From: Neoceratodus forsteri
Lineage: Eukaryota; Chordata; Ceratodontiformes; Ceratodontidae
Length of the DNA stretch: 64,000 nt
NCBI GenBank assembly: GCA_016271365.2
Contig: JADMNL010000022.1
Span: 218,836,501-218,900,500 of the forward strand
Direction of reading: 5' to 3'
In this document: positions 32,421-44,725 of the stretch, one piece after another
Layout: every line of letters starts with the position of its first letter
How positions within the stretch are numbered: position 1 is the stretch's first letter
The notes under the pieces: model-generated
What the model was told of the DNA's origin: nothing
Database searches by the model: none
Seen by the model: the letters and a program-made list of their open reading frames with translations, nothing else
Translations under genes and position numbers: made by a program

Positions 32421-34723
32421 GTTGATCCATAGGAGGGCCGGGGGCCGGGAAGGAGTCATGCTGTGGCAGCACTGGTCCCTGCAGGCTGGGCCGGTTTAGT
32501 GTAGCATTGGGCTCTGCCTGGGGACGACTTAGCCTGGGCTTTCCGCTGAAAGATGCCCCTTTGTTGCTGGCCGGAATGTGGCTGCTGCCTTTGTTGCCGG
32601 CCGCGAAAATGGCTCTGGTTCCTTCGAAAGGAACCGGGTCTGGATCTGTACATACCGGACTGCCTTCCTAGCATCCTGGAGTTTGGTGATAAATTCTCCG
32701 AGGGTTCACCAAAGAGTACTTCACCATTTTAAGGGACGTCAAGAATGTTCTTCTTTACGTCCGGGATGAAGCTGGAGACACAGAGCCAAGAGTGTCGCCG
32801 GAGACAGACGCCTGAAGCTGCAGCTCTGGCGGACGAGTCCGCAGACTTGTATGTGGCTCGTAGTACTTGGGTACCCACATCAGACCCTGTGCAGAGAAGG
32901 TTTAGGAGCTCCATCTTCTGATCGCCATCCGGAAGCTTTATCAACCAGGTCCTGGCCCTGTTCCCATAGGGCATTCTGAAACTGTACCATGTGGGTTAGG
33001 TAGTTCAGGGACTTGATGGAGCATGTAGCAGCCGCATACATGCGTCTCCCCAGGGCATCCAGTTGTTTGGATTCCTGATCCGGAGGGTGTGTGCTCATGT
33101 GTTGCAGTCTTTGGGACCGGTCATATGGGGCCGTAATGACCAGGGAGTCTGACACAGGTTGTTGAGCCAAGTACTGGTCCTCTCTCGGGGCCTTGTACAG
33201 GCGGCCAGCTTTCTTTGGCACCACAGGAGTGGAGTGCGGATGCTTCCACGCAGCCTTGGGGATGTCCGCAAAGGTGTCCACCAAGGGTCGCACTACCACA
33301 GGCTCTGGGTCTTTCTGCCGAAGATAACGGGCAAGGCGCTGTCTTTTGGGGTCGAGGTCTTCAGCATCCCACCCCATGTTGTCCTGGATGTGCCTCATGA
33401 TCTCGGAGAAGGAGGGATCATCCGGAGGAGACCTGGGAAGGTCATGTGGGTCAGGTGATGGAATGCTGAGTGGAGAAGGAGATCTGGAATAGTCCGAGGT
33501 ATCCGATTTGGAGTCCTCCCCTGATGGTGTATACTGACGACGTCTGAGTCGCTTGGGGCTGGGAGACCCTGATGGAGATCTTGAGGGAGGCCTTCTCCGA
33601 TCCTTGGATCTACCCCTGGGAGGTGGAGTCTGCTCCTTAGGGGTTGGCGGTAGTCCTGCTGGTGCCTGTGGTGGAGGAGGGGGCGAAGGAGGTGAAGGAG
33701 TAGGAGGAGGAGGAGGTTTTACAGGGACCACATCCTTTCGGATGGTGTCCCACCAGAAAGTAAAGAAGTCCTTTACTCCTTGCAGGTTCATGCCCGACGA
33801 CGGGCCTGGGCCGGTGGTCTGTCGCCGGGGTCGGGCGTCACGTCCACGGGTGTCTCCGGGGTGGGCGAAGGTACCCTCGGGAGCCCGGCATCCTCAGTGT
33901 CGTCTGCCTGGTCTTCTGGGAGCGTCGTGTCCTCCTCCGTTGAATCCCTGTGACTGGTGTCCACCAGTGACTGGGGGGCGGTCTTCGGCTCTGGTGAATG
34001 CGAGGCTGACGTCTGTTGCTTGGCTGACGTCTTCGGGTCCGACGAATGCCCGGCTGGCGTCTGGTGCCTGGCTGGTGTCTGCGCCCCCGGTGAATGCCTG
34101 GCCGACTTCCGGTTTAGGGACATCAGGTCTTTAGTCTTCCTGGGTGGTGGATCTGGACCTCTGAGATGCTGGGAGACCGACCTGGAGTTGGGGTCCCAAC
34201 ATCGGGTCGATGAGAAAGACTTATGGCATTCTGAAGACTTGGAAGAGGCCTGAGAGGGAGTGGAGGAAGCCGAGGGCCTTGAAGTCTTGATAGGTTGGAG
34301 AGTCGAAGAGCTGCCTGAGGCTCGGACTTTGACCGAAGGGGGCTGAGAACGAGCCCTAGAGGGAGAACGGTCCGACCTGGTGGAGCCTGAGCTACTGGAG
34401 TCCGAGGCTCGGTTTGGGGATCTGGACCTTGCTTTCTCCCGGTGTCTGTCCCGGTGTTTATGGGCCTTGGAAGAAGAATCGCCCCTGGAGGAAGGTTCTT
34501 AGTCCATCCTACTAAGTCTTTCTTCCAGCAGATAAGCCTGAAGTGCCTTCTGACGGCAGATCCTGGTACAGCTGTTTAACCCTTGGTAGAAAGTGCAGGC
34601 CTTGGTGTCAGGGTCCGGGCCTAAGCACTGCACACAGGAGGAATGAGGATCCTTAAAAGGGATCTGTTTTCTGCAGGCACACTTGGAAAAGTGTCCCTCA
34701 AGTGAAGGAGTTGGAGAGGACAT
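32420..34723 (-). pseudogene. E2 gag
   Basis: The start is at 34,723 (MSSPTPSLEGHFSKCAC). The zinc-knuckle cluster has CACRKQIPFKDPHSSCVQC, with Pro in place of the usual His (LGPDPDT). The linker has PPPPPTPSPPSPPPPPQAP. A 303-codon open stretch at 32,880-33,791 holds the core: PRSPPDDPSFSEIMRHIQDN, RPLVDTFADIPKAAWKHP, DALGRRMYAAATCSIKSLNY. Shifted after KASGW; the end is at 32,456-32,974 (VCLRRHSWLCVSSFIPDVKK). Confidence 0.84.
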
Positions 34724-34798
34724 TAGTTTGGAGAAACTCTTGAAGTTCTAAGTCATCGTGCGCTAGGTAGAGACCGAGAGGCCGATGCTGGCGAGTCG

Positions 34799-34994
34799 AC
34801 GGCGGGAAAAGAACTGGGGATTCTGGGGGACCGCCTCCTTATGTACTGCGTCTGACGTCAGGGGTGGGACCGACATCGGAGGCGGTCCCTGCTGAATACT
34901 GCTAGCTAGAACATTTCTGTGGGGTCCTGGCGCCTGCCAGCTTTAGTCCTAATGGTGTAACCTGCTGCAAGAGCTGTTTCTTGAAGTAAGATCT
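34799..34994. repeat. E2 right (5') inverted terminal repeat
   Basis: Complement of the family E left ITRs. The TATA position reads ATAAGGAG on the minus strand, a decayed box. It ends GTAAGATCT at 34,994. Leader 34,724-34,798 without features. Confidence 0.84.
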
Positions 34995-35640
34995 TAGGGT
35001 TGGTACGCAGAGCCACACGTTCCTTGTGGAAAATCAAGTATGGAGTTTTGCACATAAGGGCCTGAAGCTCGGAAATTCTTTGAGCAGAAGTAATGGCCAC
35101 TAGGAAGATGGTCTTCCAAGAAAGGAACTTTAGGTCTGCAGAGGCTGCCAGCTTGAAAGGAGGTAGAGTAAGCTTCTCAAGGATAACATTTAAGTCCCAA
35201 GGAGGGTCAGGAGCACAGATAGGGGGTTGCAAGTGGAGAACCCCTCTAAGGAAAGTCTTAGAGACTTCCAACTGTGCAAAAGTCCTGTCCCCAAAAGGAA
35301 AATGGTAAGCGGAGATGTCCGCCATGTGAACCTTCAGAGAGGAATGACTGAGACCCAGATCAAAGAGATGGCACAAGTAATCCAAAAGCCGCCCAACAGA
35401 GCAAGAGACTGGCTCGAAATATTTGGAAGCAGCCCAAATAGAGAACTGTTTCCATTTCATGGCATAGGTAGATCTAATGGAGGGCTTTCTGGCCTCCACC
35501 AGAATCTCAGCGACCAATGGGGAAACTCCGAAACAAGTCTGAGCTATGTCTGCAGGAGCCATGCGTGCAATTGAAGGGATTTGAGGCCTGGATGGACCAG
35601 GGTCCTCTGATCCTGGGTCAGTAAAAGTAGGGGAAGAGGA
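34995..35640 (-). pseudogene. F1 tyrosine recombinase, N-terminal half
   Basis: Part of a 438-codon open stretch (34,906-36,222). The YR part reads PADIAQTCFGVSPLVAEILV, RKPSIRSTYAMKWKQFSIW, LGLSHSSLKVHMADISAY, APDPPWDLNVILEKLTLPPF and TSAQRISELQALMCKTPYLI (first active-site Arg present). The upstream part is the second frame over RNase H and MT. It ends at 34,995 by insertion of E2, so the HxxR and Tyr boxes are missing. Confidence 0.86.
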
Positions 35641-37330
35641 GGTTCCTCTGAATACTGTTGCAGAAGAGAGAACCAAACTTGCCTGGGTCAGAAAGGCGTG
35701 ATTAGGATCATGTGAACTCCTTCCGAGCCGAGTTTCTGTAAGACCCTCAGAATCAAGGGGATCGGAGGGAAGGCATAGACGAATCTGCCTTTCCAGTCTA
35801 GAGACAGAATGTCTCTCCAAAAAATGCCACGCCCTGGAGCGAGCGAGCAGAAGGCAGAAAGTTTTGCGTTGAGAGGAGGCGCAAACAGGTCTACCTGTGG
35901 TGTTCCCCAGCATAGGAAGATATCGTCTGTTACCCCCTGATCTAGTTCCCACTCGTGAGCGTGAGCAGACGACCGACTGAGGTGGTCTGCCAACGTGTTC
36001 TCGACCCCCGGGACGTGAACAGCCGTGAGGTGAAGGTTGTGCAGCACTGCCCATTCCCAAACCCACATCGCCTCCCTGCAGAAGAGGGTAGGAAAGAGTT
36101 CCTCCCTGTTTGTTGATGTACCAGACTATGCACATGTTGTCCCTCTGGACAGCCAGATGTCTAGGGAGCAGATAAAGATGCAGAACCTGAAGAGCATACA
36201 GCACAGCCCGAAGCTCGAGCACACTGATGTGGAGAGATTGTTCGAACTTGGACCAGGAGGCCCTGGGTCCTGTGAGGCCCGAGATGGGCTCCCCAACCCT
36301 CGCCTGAGGCGTCTGTAGTCAGCGTCTGGAAGGAGAGAAGAAAGGCAGAAGGTAACTCTCCAGCAAAGGTTCTCTTGAACCATCCATCATTGCAAGTCCC
36401 GAGCCATAGGATTGGAGACCAGAACTAGTTGATCTAGGTCATCCACCAGCTGATCCCACTGAGACCAAAGCGTCCACTGAGAGATTCTCATGTGGAGCCG
36501 AGTGCAAGGGACTGTCTGAATAGCAGCCGCCATGAGCCCGAGGCGGCGAAGGACCGACCTGGCACTGACCCGCCTGCAGCTGGACAACAGGCTGACCTAA
36601 GCCTGGAGTAAGGCCACCCTGTCCAGTGGCAGGAATGCCATGCATCAGATCGTGTCCAGGATCGCCCCGATAAACTGGAGCCTCTGGGATGGGATCAGGT
36701 GGGACTTGGGCTGGTTGACAGTAACACCCAGGCAGGTAAAAACCTGCATGGTAAGGGAAAGGAAGCGCAGGAGTTCCTCCCTGGACAAGGCCGCCAGGAG
36801 CCAGTTGTCCAGGTACGGGAAAACCTGCACCCCCTGGGTACGCAGGTAGGCCGCTACCACCGAAAGGCATTTGATGAACACTCGGGGTGCCGAGGAAAGA
36901 CCAAATGGAAGGCCTTGAACTGGTAGTGGTCCCCCTGGAACACAAAACGCAGGTATTTGCAGTGGGAAGGGCGAATAGGGATATGCAGGTAAGCATCCTG
37001 CATGTCCACAACGCACAGCCACTGTCCTGGCCGAAGAAGGGGCAGAAGACTCTGCAGAGAGAGCATCCTAAACATTTTGTACTCCATGAACAAGTTCAGG
37101 TAGCTGAGGTCGAGAATCAGCCTCATCTCCCAACTTCTTCGGGACCAGGAAGAAATGGGAGTAGTAACCCTGCTCCCAATATGGGGAGGAGCGTGCTCTA
37201 TCGCCTCCTTCAGAAGGAGAGAGGATATTTCTTCCTGAACCAGAAGATGATGTTCTGAGGAGTAAGACGACCTGGGGGGGGGGGGTTTGAGGAGGTTTCC
37301 AAAGAAACTCTGAGTGTCCTTCTGCGATCA
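35640..37330 (-). pseudogene. F1 RT-RNase H-methyltransferase polyprotein
   Basis: RT at 36,645-37,126: WLCVVDMQDAYLHIPIRPSH (motif A), FGLSSAPRVFIKCLSVVAAY, VFPYLDNWLLAALSREE (YLDN: second Asp lost). RNase H at 35,940-36,400 is broken between frames (MLELRAVLYALQVLHLY, QRDNMCIVWYINKQGGTL). HVPGVENTLADHLSRSSAHA and MT (VDLFAPPLNAKLSAFCSLAP, FVYAFPPIPLI) share 35,688-36,068. A run of 10 G lies at about 37,276-37,285 in the N-terminal region. Confidence 0.85.
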
Positions 37331-39915
37331 GCTGGAGCACCCAAGTGTCTGAAGTGATCATCTCCCTCCTACCGGTTTCTCTGGAAGGCCCAGAGGCTGT
37401 GGGAGAGGAATGGAGGTGTGAGGCAGCGTTGCGGCTAAAGCCCCTGCTGATTTTTTGGGTGGGGAGGCTTGGCAGCCGGAGGGGCCCTGTTTGTTGGCCT
37501 GCTTTCCCGAGAACATCTGCGAAAGGGACGCCGCCGAGCCTGAGGGGATCTGTACATGGAGTTGACAGGCTTGCCCTTCTCCTGCAGATCGGTAATGATG
37601 TCCTTGACATCGCTGCCGAACAGCACTGAACCCCTGAAGAGTGCGTCCTGGATAGCAGACTGCACCTCCGGGACCAAACCTGACACCCGGAGCCAGGCAT
37701 GATGCCACAAACCCACGGCGAAAGTCGAGGTCCAACTGGCAGCGTCCAGTGTCGTACGTGGCACGAAACATGTGCTGAATGGCGAAACGTACAGACTGGA
37801 CTAGATCTGCACTTCCTTCTTGGTCTGAGACTCAGGGAGCCCAATTTAGTCTTCACCTTGCTAAGGATTGCCTTCTGGTAATCCCCCATATGACCAACGT
37901 ACTTCAGGGCCCTAATACCCAGAGTGGAAGAAGCATAGACCTTCTTCCCATACTGGTCCAGAAGATGGGACTCCTTGTCGGGTGGCGACAAGCTCAAGTG
38001 CTTGAGGTTAGCCGTCCGGCCGTGAGCGGCGCTAATCATGACCAAAATCAGCTCGAGGGTGTGAATTTAAAGAGTCAACACCCTCCGGAGACTGATAAAG
38101 CCTGTCTGACTTCCTGGGGGCGGGGGGCGCTAATGCCGACGGTTGCTTCCAAATAGTGGAAACAAGGTCGGCATGAGGCTCAATCCAGGGTGGCACCAGG
38201 GTAGGAGCGGTCTCTGGCAGATCCAGGTGCGCAGCGAGTTTCTTAAACTGTGGATCCGGCTCCAAGGAATGCCACTGATGAACTGCCTGGATTTTATGCA
38301 GCAACTCCGTAAAGGAAGGATCCTCCGGAAGAGACTTCGGAGGAGTCCTTGGCCTGGGCTTGTCCGAAGCACGTGGCTCGTCTGGGTCGGAATGACCACC
38401 GAGTCATCCGAGGAGGATGAAGAGGAAGACGACGACTCCTCCTTCCAGCGTGGGGGAGGAACGGACCCCTTGGGAAGCCCTCAGGGAAGTATATCCTGCC
38501 CTGCCCTGGAACTGGAGGCTTGCCTCTGGTATTCGGAGGTGGGGTGGGGGTCTCTCGTCTCCGACGTAGGGGGTCCGGAACCGGCGTCGAAAGACAGCTC
38601 TCTACTTTCCTGGTGAGCTGAGCCTTGGCCTTAGCCCACCAGGAAGCCAGAGTCTCCTTCAAGTCCACCGGTGGCTGAGGGGGCGGTGGAGGGGGATACG
38701 GATCCTGAGGGTATCCGTAAGGTGCATATCCATATCCTGATGGCAGGAAGCCCGGCGTCTGGTACTGGGGCACTGTGTTCTGCGGCATCGGATAGGCCGG
38801 CGTTGGGTACTGGGGTGCCAGATACTGCGGGCCTGGGTAGGAAGGTGTCGGACACCCAGGTACCAGGGGGTCTGCAGGAGCAAAGGGCCCCAGAAACGGC
38901 CCAGAACGGGAGGCCCAGCAGGCGGCAGGTCCGGCGTAGGGGCGGCATCTGACAATGGGATATTGTCGGGCGTTGGGTAGGCCAGCGTTGATGCCGGCGT
39001 CAGAGGATCCAGCGTCGGGTCATCCGGCCCAGTGGGAGGGAGACCCGACGGCTGCGTACCCACCTCCTCCGTGTCGTCCGGGGAAGAAGGATTACCATCT
39101 CTGGGATCCAGCAGAGGAGACGCTGGTGCCTCAAAATGTAATGATCGTTGTGGCAAGCTTGGGACGACAGATAGGCCCGAAGGATCTGGCATCGGCTCTA
39201 ACGCCGAGCGGATGTCGGAGGAGCAGACATCCGTCTTATCGATGGGATCTGGGCGGATGCTGGAGGAGCCGGCGTCCGACTTACTGGACCCAGTGCCTAA
39301 AGGCCGCGAAGGAGGGGTGGTCTTGGTGGGCGCTTTGGAGGCCGTGAGCTGCCCCGGAGGGTCGGGCGTCTTAACGGTCTTACCCGGGCGGGCATCTGAT
39401 TAGCTGACGTCAGACTTATCAGGGTCACTTGAACCAGAAGGCTGCACGGCAGTGACCTTACTGGGAGCGGCTGCCTCCTTAGACCCAGAAGCTCCCAAGG
39501 GGCCCGAGCCAGACGGGAGGGTTGACGCCGTCTTGGAAGCCTCCAAGACTGCCGCCACAGAGCTGCTTCCAGGGGGAGGAGTTACCTGCAGCACCGCGAC
39601 CCCAGCCGAGGCCGTGGCGACTGATGAGGAGTCCAGGTGCTGCTTCTTGCGGTGGCCCTCCGGACAAATCGAAGCCGGCCAGAGTTTTTTCAGTTCCTTT
39701 TCCATGGAGGTCATTTTTTGTTTAAGAACATGGGCCTCCAGGGACTGCTGCCTCCGATTTCGGGTGGCCGCATTAAACTGCTGGCAGAGCTGGCACTTCT
39801 CGACAGGATGATCGGGGCCTAGACAAAAAAGGCACTGGGAATGTCCATCCTTATGCGACAGCTGGGCACCGCAAGAATTGCACTTGTTTTTGTGCCCGGG
39901 AGTAGGGGACGACAT
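37330..39915 (-). pseudogene. F1 gag
   Basis: The start is at 39,915 (MSSPTPGHKNKCNSCGAQ). The knuckle has CNSCGAQLSHKDGHSQCLFC, LGPDHPVEKCQLC, followed by a Lys-rich helix (QKMTSMEKELKKL). The linker (38,294-39,400, shifted) has a low-complexity Tyr/Gly/Pro stretch, SGYGYAPYGYPQDPYPPPPP. The core is at 37,435-38,304: KKVYASSTLGIRALKYVGHM, GLWHHAWLRVSGLVPEVQSA, GSVLFGSDVKDIITDL. At least four frame changes. Confidence 0.84.
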
Positions 39916-40033
39916 ACACGGCAGCTGTAGGTAAGGCTGACGAAAATCAGCAAAATAGTAGAAAATAGGCGGTAAAATTACCGACGATTTACTGTGAAGC
40001 AGGGAACTTAACCGTGAGGCGCTGCACAAGCTA

Positions 40034-40220
40034 ATGGCAGGAAAAAACTGGAAGGCGGGTGTGGGGGACTGCCCCTTTATGCTGACATCGGTCACCTGAT
40101 GTGGGGGCAATTCCCCACCAGAGACTGCTAGCTAGAAATTTTTCTTCGGGGTCCTGACGCCTGCCGGCTTCAGTCCTATATGTAATTACCTACTGCAAAA
40201 GCCCTCTTGAAGTAAGATCT
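40034..40220. repeat. F1 right (5') inverted terminal repeat
   Basis: Complement of the F2 left ITR (53,606-53,825). The minus strand reads CATAAAGGGGCAG at the TATA position. It ends GTAAGATCT at 40,220. Leader 39,916-40,033 has no gene. Confidence 0.83.
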
Positions 40221-42140
40221 GGGGGTTCTGAAGCTAGTTGTTGGAGCAGAAGGAACCAAATTTGGCAAGGCCAGAAGGGAGCAATGAGACTCATCTCTGC
40301 TCCTTCCGCCTGCAATTTGAGAAGTACCCTCTGAAGAATGGGGAAGGGAGGGAAGGTGTAAAGAAACCTCTGTCCAGCAGAGGGACAATGCGTCTTGCCA
40401 GAAAACTCCAGGACCTGGATCTAGGTTACAGAAATAGGTCAGTTTGGCATTGAGTGGGGACACGAAGAGGACCAACTATGGTCGTCCCCATCTGTCAAAC
40501 AACTGCTCTGCCAAGGACTGCAGGAGCTCCCACTCATGGGCTTTGGACCAAGACCTGCTTAGGCTGTCGGCCAAGATGTTTTGGATACCTGGACCTGAAC
40601 AGCAGTGAGTTCCAGGCGGTGTTCCAGAGTCCAGTACCAGACCCTCATTGCCTCCCTGCAGAGGGGGTAGGAAAGAGTCCTTCCCTGCTTGTTGATGTAA
40701 TACACCGCAGACATGTTGTCCATCTGGATGGGGAGCGGGCCTGTGGGAGGTCAGTCTGAAATGCTTGCAAAGTGTTCAGGACCGCCCTCATCTCCAGGAC
40801 ACTAATGTACAGGGATTGCTCATCTGGGGACCAGGAGCCTGGGTTTGCCTGTCCACCAGATGAGCACCACAGCAGAGTCCAGAGGCTTCTGTTGTCAAAA
40901 CTCGCCTCAGGGGCTCCTGTCAAAAAGAGACCCCCCCGAACAGGTTGTTGGGGTCCAGCTACCATGACGGGTCCGACGAACCAGAACTGAGATAACTGTT
41001 CCAGGTAGTCTGATCATTGGTCCCACTGCACCACTGAGTGTCCACTGTGGGACTCTCGTGTAAATGATCCATGGGAACAGTTGGAATGGCCATCGCCATA
41101 TGGCCGAGGAACCTTAAGTAGATATGGGCTGCAATATGAAGAGCCAAGGAAACCATTCGAGCCTGTCCTTGCAAGCGATCTGCCCTGTCTTCGGGAAGAA
41201 AGGCCTTGCCCTGCACTGTGTCAAGGACTGCTCCTATGAATTGGGAGTTGCTGGCTGGGCCATGGGGACGACTTCGGAAGATTCAGCGTGCTCCCCAATT
41301 CTCGGAAGAGGGTAACAGTGTCTTCCAAGAGTGCGCAGCAGCTGACCCTTTATGGGAGCTGTCAGAAACCAATCGTCTAAGTAGGGAAAGACATAACAGC
41401 CCTGCCTTCATAGGGTTGCAGCCACCACTGCTAGAAGACTGGGAGTGGATAGGCCAAATGGTAGAGCTCGAAATTGGTAGCGTCGCCCCTGGAAGAGGAA
41501 ACGCAGGTACCATCTGTGGGGCGGGAACACTAGAATCTGCAGGTACACATCCTACATATCTAGAGAGCAGAGCCAGTCTCCTTGGTGCAGGAGGGAAATT
41601 AGCCCTGGCAGAGTGACCATCCTGAACCTCCTGTATTCGATGTAGTTGTTCAGGGAAATGAGTTCCAGAATGGGGCGATGGTACCCAGCCTTTTTGGGAA
41701 CAAGGAAAAGTGGGAATAAAATACCTTTCCTCTTTGGACCAGGGGAACTGTCTCTATGGCCTGCTTTTGTAGTAAGGCCTGAATTTCTTCTTTGATGAGG
41801 GAGACATGAGGAGGATAATGGGAGGACACTGGTGGGTTTTCTGGTAGCCTCTAAGAACTCCAAGGTATGGCCCCTCTCTGTTAGTTGAAGGACCCATGCA
41901 TCTGTTGCGATTTTGCTCCATCCCTCAGTATAGAGGAAGAAGCGACCCCCTACTGCTTCCCCCATGAATTCCGCTGGAGAAGAAGGGTCGGACAAGGAGT
42001 CATTATGTGGCTCCAGGAGTGGGCAGTGTGGACTGAGGGGTCTTGGAGGCTCTAGAGGTGGAACCCACAGGAGTCTGGGAGGTTGCTTTATGTCTGAAGC
42101 CTCCTTTGTGCTGTGACTGGTTTCTGGGCTGCTGGCCATA
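40221..42140 (-). pseudogene. A2 RT-RNase H-methyltransferase polyprotein
   Basis: RT N-terminal part and fingers are at 41,552-42,140 (AVGGRFFLYTEGW, FPLFLVPKKAGYHRPILELI, SLNNYIEYRRFRMVTLPGL, HQGDWLCSLDM). The YLDD box near 41,365-41,385 is intact in sequence but out of frame. RNase H remains lie at 40,645-40,965 (LYISVLEMRAVLNTLQAFQ). MT lies at 40,221-40,475 (FVSPLNAKLTYFCNLDPG, VFWQDALSLCW). Many frameshifts, more decayed than E and F copies. Confidence 0.82.
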
Positions 42141-42257
42141 TATAGGCCATTGGCAGAGTACAGGCCTATGGCACATTCATAAGGTAGAAACAAATGGGCA
42201 GACTGGATGGGCCTTGCAGTCCTTATCTGCCATAAACTTCTATGTTTCTCTAGTTAG
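42140..42257 (+). mobile_element. CR1 3' tail fragment, inserted in A2
   Basis: A plus-strand copy of the last part of the CR1 seen at 1,113-3,530: GGCAGACTGGATGGGCC, TTATCTGCC, then CTTCTATGTTTCTC as tail. An internal part is missing compared with the first copy. Sequence matching A1 at about 4,430-4,500 resumes after it. Both copies share the CATAAGGTA block. Boundaries are good to about 10 bp. Confidence 0.7.
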
Positions 42258-44489
42258 TCTTGTATATTTTTTGTACAGACCAGATGGCCATGCCAGAGTC
42301 CTGGAGATGGGAGATTAATTTTTCTGCCACGTCTCCAAACAGGATGAAACCTTGTAAGGAAAGTACATTATGCCCGTCTGCAGGTCCTGGATGAACCCAC
42401 AGTTCCTGAGCCACACGTGGCACCGGAGACAGATGCCAGTTGTGGCTGCCCTGGCAGCCATGTCATATGAGGCATATAAGACGTGGGTGCCCACATCTGA
42501 CCCCTATTTCAGAAGGTCCAGGAACTCAAGACTTTTGAGCTGAGCCAGGAAGGGCCTCAGCTACTTCCAGTCCATTTTCCCCACAGGGCATTATGGTACT
42601 GCCACATATGATGAGGAAGTTAAGGGAGCTAATGGAGCAGGTGGAGGAGGAATATACCTTCTTGCCCAGTTGGTTGATAGTTCTGGATTCCTGGTCAGGA
42701 GGCTGGTTACTTAAATGTTTGGGCCTCTTAGACCTGTTGTGGGCCGCTGTGTTCACCATCGAATCAGCTGTAGGATGCTCAGCCAAAAATGTCTCCTTAG
42801 GTGCCTTGTACAGCCGATCCGATTTGTTTAGATGGCAGAGGCAGAGGATGGGTGCTTACAGGTTAGTCTTGTTAAGTCCTGGAAGGTATCCACCAGGGGA
42901 GGAACCACCAAAGGCTTGGGTTCCTTTTGCCTCAGGTATTTGGCTAATCTCCACCATTCAGGGTCCAGGTCTTCCGTCTCCCATCCATTGGAAGCCTGGA
43001 TGTGCTTCATAATCTCTAAAAATGATAGGTCATCCGGAGGCGACCTAGGGGTGTCCTTGCTGGTCTGAGGAGAAAGGACGGCCTCTAGACTCCGAGATGT
43101 CCGACTGAGGGAGATGAGTCCTGGCTCGAGTCCCCCAAACTACTGGAAGAGGAGGAGGAGCTGAGCCAGCGTCTGCTATGGGACAGACGTCTGTCAGAAT
43201 GACGAATGGAAGGAGGAAGTGGTGCCGCTGTCCTGGTGTTTGGGCCTTTCTGGTATGTTTCGGGACAGGGCTCCGGGAAGGGCTCTATTGTTCTGGAGTC
43301 AGAAGCCTGGCTTCTGGTTCCAGGTCAGACTCTGGATCTGGTTCTGGTATGACAACCACCGGCTCTGCAGGTTTCGGTGGGAGTATGTCCCCTTTAACTT
43401 CATTTCACCAGAAAAAGAATCAATCTTTTACCTCACTTAGAGGAATCTGGAGCCCCGAAGGACTGGTGGGCGTCTGAGGTAGTGCCAGGGCAACAGATGT
43501 CAGTCCCACCGGCGTTTGTGGACTTGGCAGAGGGGCTGGAGTTTGGCAGCCAGTCACCTCCTCTAGCCGAGGATTAGCTGGGGAGGAACCTCCATTTGAG
43601 GAGGTATCCATATCGGCTGGAGACATTGAACAGGCCAGAGACGGCATCTGTGTCATCTGGTCAGATGTCAGTGTGGCTGACATAGGGGTAGGCATCAATT
43701 GGTGGCAGTGAGGAGCAGATGTAGCTGCTGGCTTAGCTGGAGTCTTCGGTGTAGACACCGGGGATCGATGGGGTGGTGTTGCTGAAACCTGAGATGAGGA
43801 TGCCTGCCCCTGATGACAATGTGCCTTGTTTGAAGACTTGATAGAGGCAGACGTTGGGACCGGGCAAGTAGGAGCAGAGGCCTGGCTGCCCGACTTAAGA
43901 CCAGTCCCAACCCCTGAGGGGGAAGCAGACGCTGGCGGTATGGCCCTCACCTTCAGGGGGGTCAGGGTAGGAACAGAAGTCCCAGACCCTGACTTACCTC
44001 CACCTGACGCCAATACTAAGGCGGGAGGTTTCACCATCAGCTGTCCAGAAGGGTTGAGGGCAGGGCAGGAAGAATGGTCCGACCCCCACCCATGGGAGGA
44101 GGAACCCGAAGAAGATTTCTTGTGATGGGAGACCTGGAATGGGAACGAATCAGGGCTTTCTCCCTCTCTGTCTCAGGACTTATGCTTCCTGGAGCCTTTC
44201 TCTTTATGTGGCTTCGAAGATGAAGAGGTCGAGACGAAGGGGGACTCTTCCCCGAAGGTTGTTTTTGCATGTCGGCAGACTGCTTCTCAAGAAGGTAAGC
44301 CTTGAGGGCCTTCTGGCGGCGGATGCAAATCCTCTGGTTGAACTACTTGCAGTGCTCGCAGGCCGCGGTGTCGTGGTTCAGGCCTAGACAGAGAAGGCAG
44401 GCCTTGTGTTTGGATGGGATCTGCTTGCTGCACACACACTTCGATCTTTGTTGTTCCACAGAAGAAACTGACGTCGGCAAAGATGACAT
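42258..44489 (-). pseudogene. A2 gag
   Basis: The start is at 44,489 (MSSLPTSVSSVEQQ). Zinc-knuckle region: KCVCSKQIPSKHKACLLC, LGLNHDTAACEHC. The linker at 43,420-44,270 is long, Ser/Pro/Thr-rich and mostly open (205 codons at 43,420-44,037). The core is at 42,330-43,010: MKHIQASNGWETEDLDPEWW, PPLVDTFQDLTRLTCKHP, KKVYSSSTCSISSLNFL. The C-terminal part is badly shifted. Confidence 0.8.
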
Positions 44490-44578
44490 GCAGAACAAAA
44501 ATGTTGTTAGAAAAAAAACCACTGAAAGCAGTCGAACTGTAGCACAAGGCATCTGAGGAGCCGATGCAAACAGGTCAA

Positions 44579-44725
44579 TGGCGGGAAAAGAACAGAGGTG
44601 GAGCTCGGGACCACTCCCCCACTGAAGACTGCCATCTAGAAGGTTTCCATGGGGTCCTGGCGCCTGGAGGCTTAAGTCCTTAAGGTTATTGCCTGCTGCA
44701 AGAGCTCTTACTCGACGTAAGATCT
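44579..44725. repeat. A2 right (5') inverted terminal repeat
   Basis: Similar to the A1 right ITR but shorter by the loss of the GC-rich promoter-like block. It ends CGTAAGATCT. Leader 44,490-44,578 without features. Confidence 0.78.

Larger units (their letters stand above)
30471..34994 (-). mobile_element. DIRS element E2, left-truncated in YR
   Basis: Begins inside the YR N-terminal region at 30,471 (CCTGTAGGACAATGATAGG, identical to E1 at 20,532) and runs through RT-RH-MT and gag to the right ITR at 34,799-34,994. The left remainder (YR core, ICR, left ITR) is not in the window. On the right it ends GTAAGATCT in the YR gene of F1. Compared with E1 it lacks about 38 bases near 30,565. Confidence 0.86.
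34995..40220 (-). mobile_element. DIRS element F1, left-truncated in YR
   Basis: Starts inside YR at the codons for NPK just before FLPKVV (34,995) and continues through RT-RH-MT and gag to the right ITR (40,034-40,220). It is the same family as F2. Its 3' portion is not in the window; E2 lies where it would continue. Its right end GTAAGATCT abuts the MT gene of A2. Confidence 0.86.
40221..44725 (-). mobile_element. DIRS element A2, left-truncated in MT
   Basis: Begins in the C-terminal part of MT at 40,221 and runs through RNase H, RT and gag to the right ITR (44,579-44,725, end GTAAGATCT). The left remainder with YR, ICR and left ITR is absent; F1 lies there. A short plus-strand CR1 tail (about 42,140-42,257) interrupts the region where gag and RT meet. 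Closest to A1. Confidence 0.85.

Noticed and set aside
33553..34253. Plus-strand frame of 193 codons with Gly-rich and repeated SGE-type peptides
   Set aside because: Opposite strand of the Pro-rich linker of E2 gag; the composition is forced by the sense strand.
42140..42257. SINE in A2
   Set aside because: No A/B box; the sequence matches the 3' end of the CR1 at 1,113-3,530.
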